From assembly GCA_028287415.1 (NCBI GenBank), contig JAQBPS010000132.1, forward strand, positions 1-7,197: 7,197 bases of DNA. The letters are read 5' to 3'. Source of the stretch: Bacillota bacterium (GTDB lineage: Bacteria > Bacillota > Sulfobacillia > Symbiobacteriales > Symbiobacteriaceae). Both the position numbers and the translations under genes were made by a program. The stretch's first letter is position 1, and each line of letters begins with the position of its first letter. The notes beneath the pieces were generated by a model. The model searched no databases. It worked only from the letters and a program-made list of their open reading frames with translations, and was not told the origin of the DNA. Shown in pieces: positions 6,332 to 7,197 of this stretch.

Positions 6332-6508
6332 TCAGAACGTCAGTCGTAAAGAGGTTGGGCATAGCCAACGGCGCACAGTATCGCCGTACTTGACCACCAG
6401 TTCCACCCGGGTCAGGGGCGTCGCACTTTGCCAGGTGGCGGTCAGCCGCTGTTTGTCAGCGGCCAGCGGGTAGGTGCCCGCCGCGCTCTCCCCCGCAAAG
6501 GCATAACG
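6332..6508 (-). pseudogene. Decayed coding fragment, about 58 codons, unknown family
   Basis: The minus strand is open from 6508 to a TGA at 6334-6332. From about 6505 to 6361 it reads like real protein: YAFAGESAAGTYPLAADKQ, then RLTATWQSATPLTRVELVV, then KYGDTVRRWL, with third-position-GC codon use like that of neighbouring genes. There is no start codon with a ribosome binding site. An in-frame TGA lies just upstream, exactly inside the arm of the inverted repeat at 6505. After 6361 the frame changes to less protein-like, lower-GC sequence. I read it as the remnant of an exported or beta-rich protein cut by the repeat on one side and by a junction with the yeeE promoter region on the other. 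I do not recognise the family. Confidence 0.45.
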
Positions 6509-6558
6509 TCAAAAATGCTCCCCCGCCCAGAGCCCGCCGAGAGAGCGTTTTTGACGTT
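6505..6558. repeat. Imperfect inverted repeat, 16-bp arms (copy 1)
   Basis: AACGTCAAAAATGCTC (6505-6520) pairs with GAGCGTTTTTGACGTT (6543-6558) across a 22-nt GC-rich loop. The single mismatch would be a G-U pair in RNA. The left arm shares the 14-mer CGTCAAAAATGCTC with copy 2 at 6708. A T-run follows the right arm (GTTTTATTG), so it might also act as a weak terminator on the plus strand. Confidence 0.75.
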
Positions 6559-6703
6559 TTATTGCTGAAGGAAATCGTGATGTCAGACAATGATAGCGAC
6601 CCAGTAGGCAAATCGCGTCCGTTTTGTCGTTCCCTGCCCTGTTGAGCGTGCTGAAGGCAGAAATTGTGCCACAATATGCGGTTGTACGGGTGTCATGTGA
6701 GGA
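6559..6703. other. Spacer between the two inverted repeats, no feature recognised
   Basis: Moderate-GC sequence with short open frames on both strands, none with a ribosome binding site or recognisable motif. A short plus-strand stretch near 6655-6695 reads LKAEIVPQYAVVRVSC. It lacks a supported start and runs into copy 2 of the repeat, so I do not call it a gene. Confidence 0.4.
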
Positions 6704-6761
6704 GAATCGTCAAAAATGCTCTCGATCCTGGCTATCCGGTGGAGAGCAAAATTGACGATTC
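6704..6761. repeat. Imperfect inverted repeat, 20-bp arms (copy 2)
   Basis: GAATCGTCAAAAATGCTCTC (6704-6723) pairs with GAGAGCAAAATTGACGATTC (6742-6761) across an 18-nt loop. Seventeen of 20 positions are complementary, and the three mismatches are adjacent A-A pairs in the middle. It carries the same CGTCAAAAATGCTC core as copy 1, 201 bp further along and in the same orientation. The loops of the two copies are unrelated. The stretch from 6762 to 6849 is GC-rich, with a small GCCGGC hairpin at 6794-6812 and nothing else recognised. Confidence 0.75.
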
Positions 6762-6849
6762 ATCGCGGGTGCCAGTACGAGCGGGGGCCAGCGGCCGGCG
6801 GGTAAGGCCGGCGCCACGCCGCGCTAGTCATGGCGGTATTCTCATCGTG

Positions 6850-6907
6850 CAACCTTGGTGACTTCAGCTGAAACAACCTTGCATTCACTTCAGCGCTGCA
6901 GTAAAAT
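6850..6907 (+). promoter_or_regulatory. Candidate P450 promoter overlapped by tandem direct repeats
   Basis: TTGCAT (6879-6884) and TAAAAT (6902-6907) are separated by 17 bp and form a plausible sigma-A-type promoter about 80 nt before the P450 start. Two imperfect copies of a bipartite element overlap it: CAACCTTG-GTG-ACTTCAGC (6850-6868) and CAACCTTG-CATTC-ACTTCAGC (6874-6894). The first half-sites are 24 bp apart and the second 26 bp apart. The downstream copy covers the -35 and part of the spacer. The upstream copy also contains the 10-bp palindrome TTCAGCTGAA at 6863. This is the layout of a regulator-controlled promoter; the regulator is unknown. Confidence 0.5.
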
Positions 6908-6987
6908 TTGGACGATCCGTTTAATCTTTTCGACCAAGTACGCATGTAAACAAAGGCAAATCAACGCTACACAGGGAGGAATCGCTC

Positions 6988-7197
6988 ATGATGACGCCAC
7001 CTGAGGAGAGCCTGGGGCTGCCCCCCGCGGTCCGTGCTAATCCCTACCCGTTCTATGAGCAACTGCGCGCACAGGACCCGGTCCTCTGGGTCCCTGGCAT
7101 TCTGGGGCGGGGCGCATGGCTGATCACCGGCCACCACGAGTGCGCCGCCCTCCTCAAGGAGAACCAGTTCGGCAAGGAAGCGCACAAGGTGGTCCCC
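6988..7197 (+). CDS. Cytochrome P450, N-terminal part, runs off the right edge
   Basis: The open frame runs 70 codons from ATG 6988 to the window end. GGGAGG (6974-6979) lies 8 nt upstream; a second ATG directly follows, but its spacing is longer. The translation begins MMTPPEESLGLPPAVRANPY, then PFYEQLRAQDPVLWV, GAWLITGHHECAALLKEN and FGKEAHKVVP. The pattern NPYPFYEQLRAQDPV followed by W.(I/V)TGHHE....LL.....F is the helix A to beta-1 start of soluble bacterial P450s. No membrane anchor is present, as expected for a cytosolic bacterial enzyme fed by ferredoxin/flavodoxin-type partners. The I-helix, ExxR and haem-cysteine motifs lie outside the window, so completeness and substrate cannot be judged. 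It is transcribed divergently from yeeE behind its own promoter. Confidence 0.85.
   Translation, partial: MMTPPEESLGLPPAVRANPYPFYEQLRAQDPVLWVPGILGRGAWLITGHHECAALLKENQFGKEAHKVVP

Noticed and set aside
6456..6674. 72-codon minus-strand open frame crossing inverted-repeat copy 1
   Set aside because: It reads through both arms of the repeat, has no ribosome binding site or motif, and uses a different frame from the more protein-like fragment at 6332-6508.
6505..6761. Possible CRISPR array or integron attC sites
   Set aside because: There are only two copies, each an inverted repeat with a different loop, without regular spacers, cas genes, an integrase or attC core sites.
1..7197. A complete novel multi-gene defence or biosynthetic system
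   Set aside because: The genes belong to unrelated families in several transcription units. Only the yeeE-kinase pair is tightly linked, and the P450 and DUF2785 genes are cut by the window edges.

Overview
The window reads as a piece of chromosome from a high-GC bacterium with Firmicute-type features. Strong AAGGAGG-type ribosome binding sites precede most genes. One secreted protein carries three SLH (S-layer homology) cell-wall-anchoring domains, and there is a DUF2785 protein, a family I associate mainly with Firmicutes. A Symbiobacterium-like lineage would fit, but that is an inference from composition and gene content.

Layout. Positions 1-1800 hold three plus-strand genes: the 3' part of a DUF2785 gene, a class I SAM-dependent methyltransferase with an abnormal C-terminus, and a RibD C-terminal (dihydrofolate-reductase-like) gene in visibly less GC-rich DNA. 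Positions 1796-2050 are gene-free and contain a perfect 10-bp inverted repeat followed by three imperfect 12-bp direct repeats 23-24 bp apart, possibly an insertion-sequence end. Positions 2051-6250 hold three minus-strand genes. In transcription order these are a YeeE/YedE (TsuA-like) sulfur-compound transporter, a two-domain protein (degenerate Nudix plus aminoglycoside-phosphotransferase-type kinase) starting 24 nt downstream, a strong hairpin terminator, and then a separately transcribed secreted protein with seven propeller-like repeats and three SLH domains. Positions 6251-6987 are a long divergent intergenic region. It holds the yeeE promoter/operator candidate, a decayed coding fragment, two long imperfect inverted repeats sharing the 14-mer CGTCAAAAATGCTC, and a promoter with tandem direct repeats. 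A cytochrome P450 gene starts at 6988 and runs off the right edge.

How the parts may work together. The transporter and the kinase are probably co-transcribed, although the kinase also has its own promoter-like sequence placed as if for a leaderless message. The SLH protein is an independent exported surface protein. The P450 has its own regulated-looking promoter. The genes do not form one evident pathway, and I see no convincing complete novel multi-gene system. The unexplained parts are the paired inverted repeats at 6505-6761, the tandem repeat over the P450 promoter, and the junctions at about 1137 and 1796-2050.
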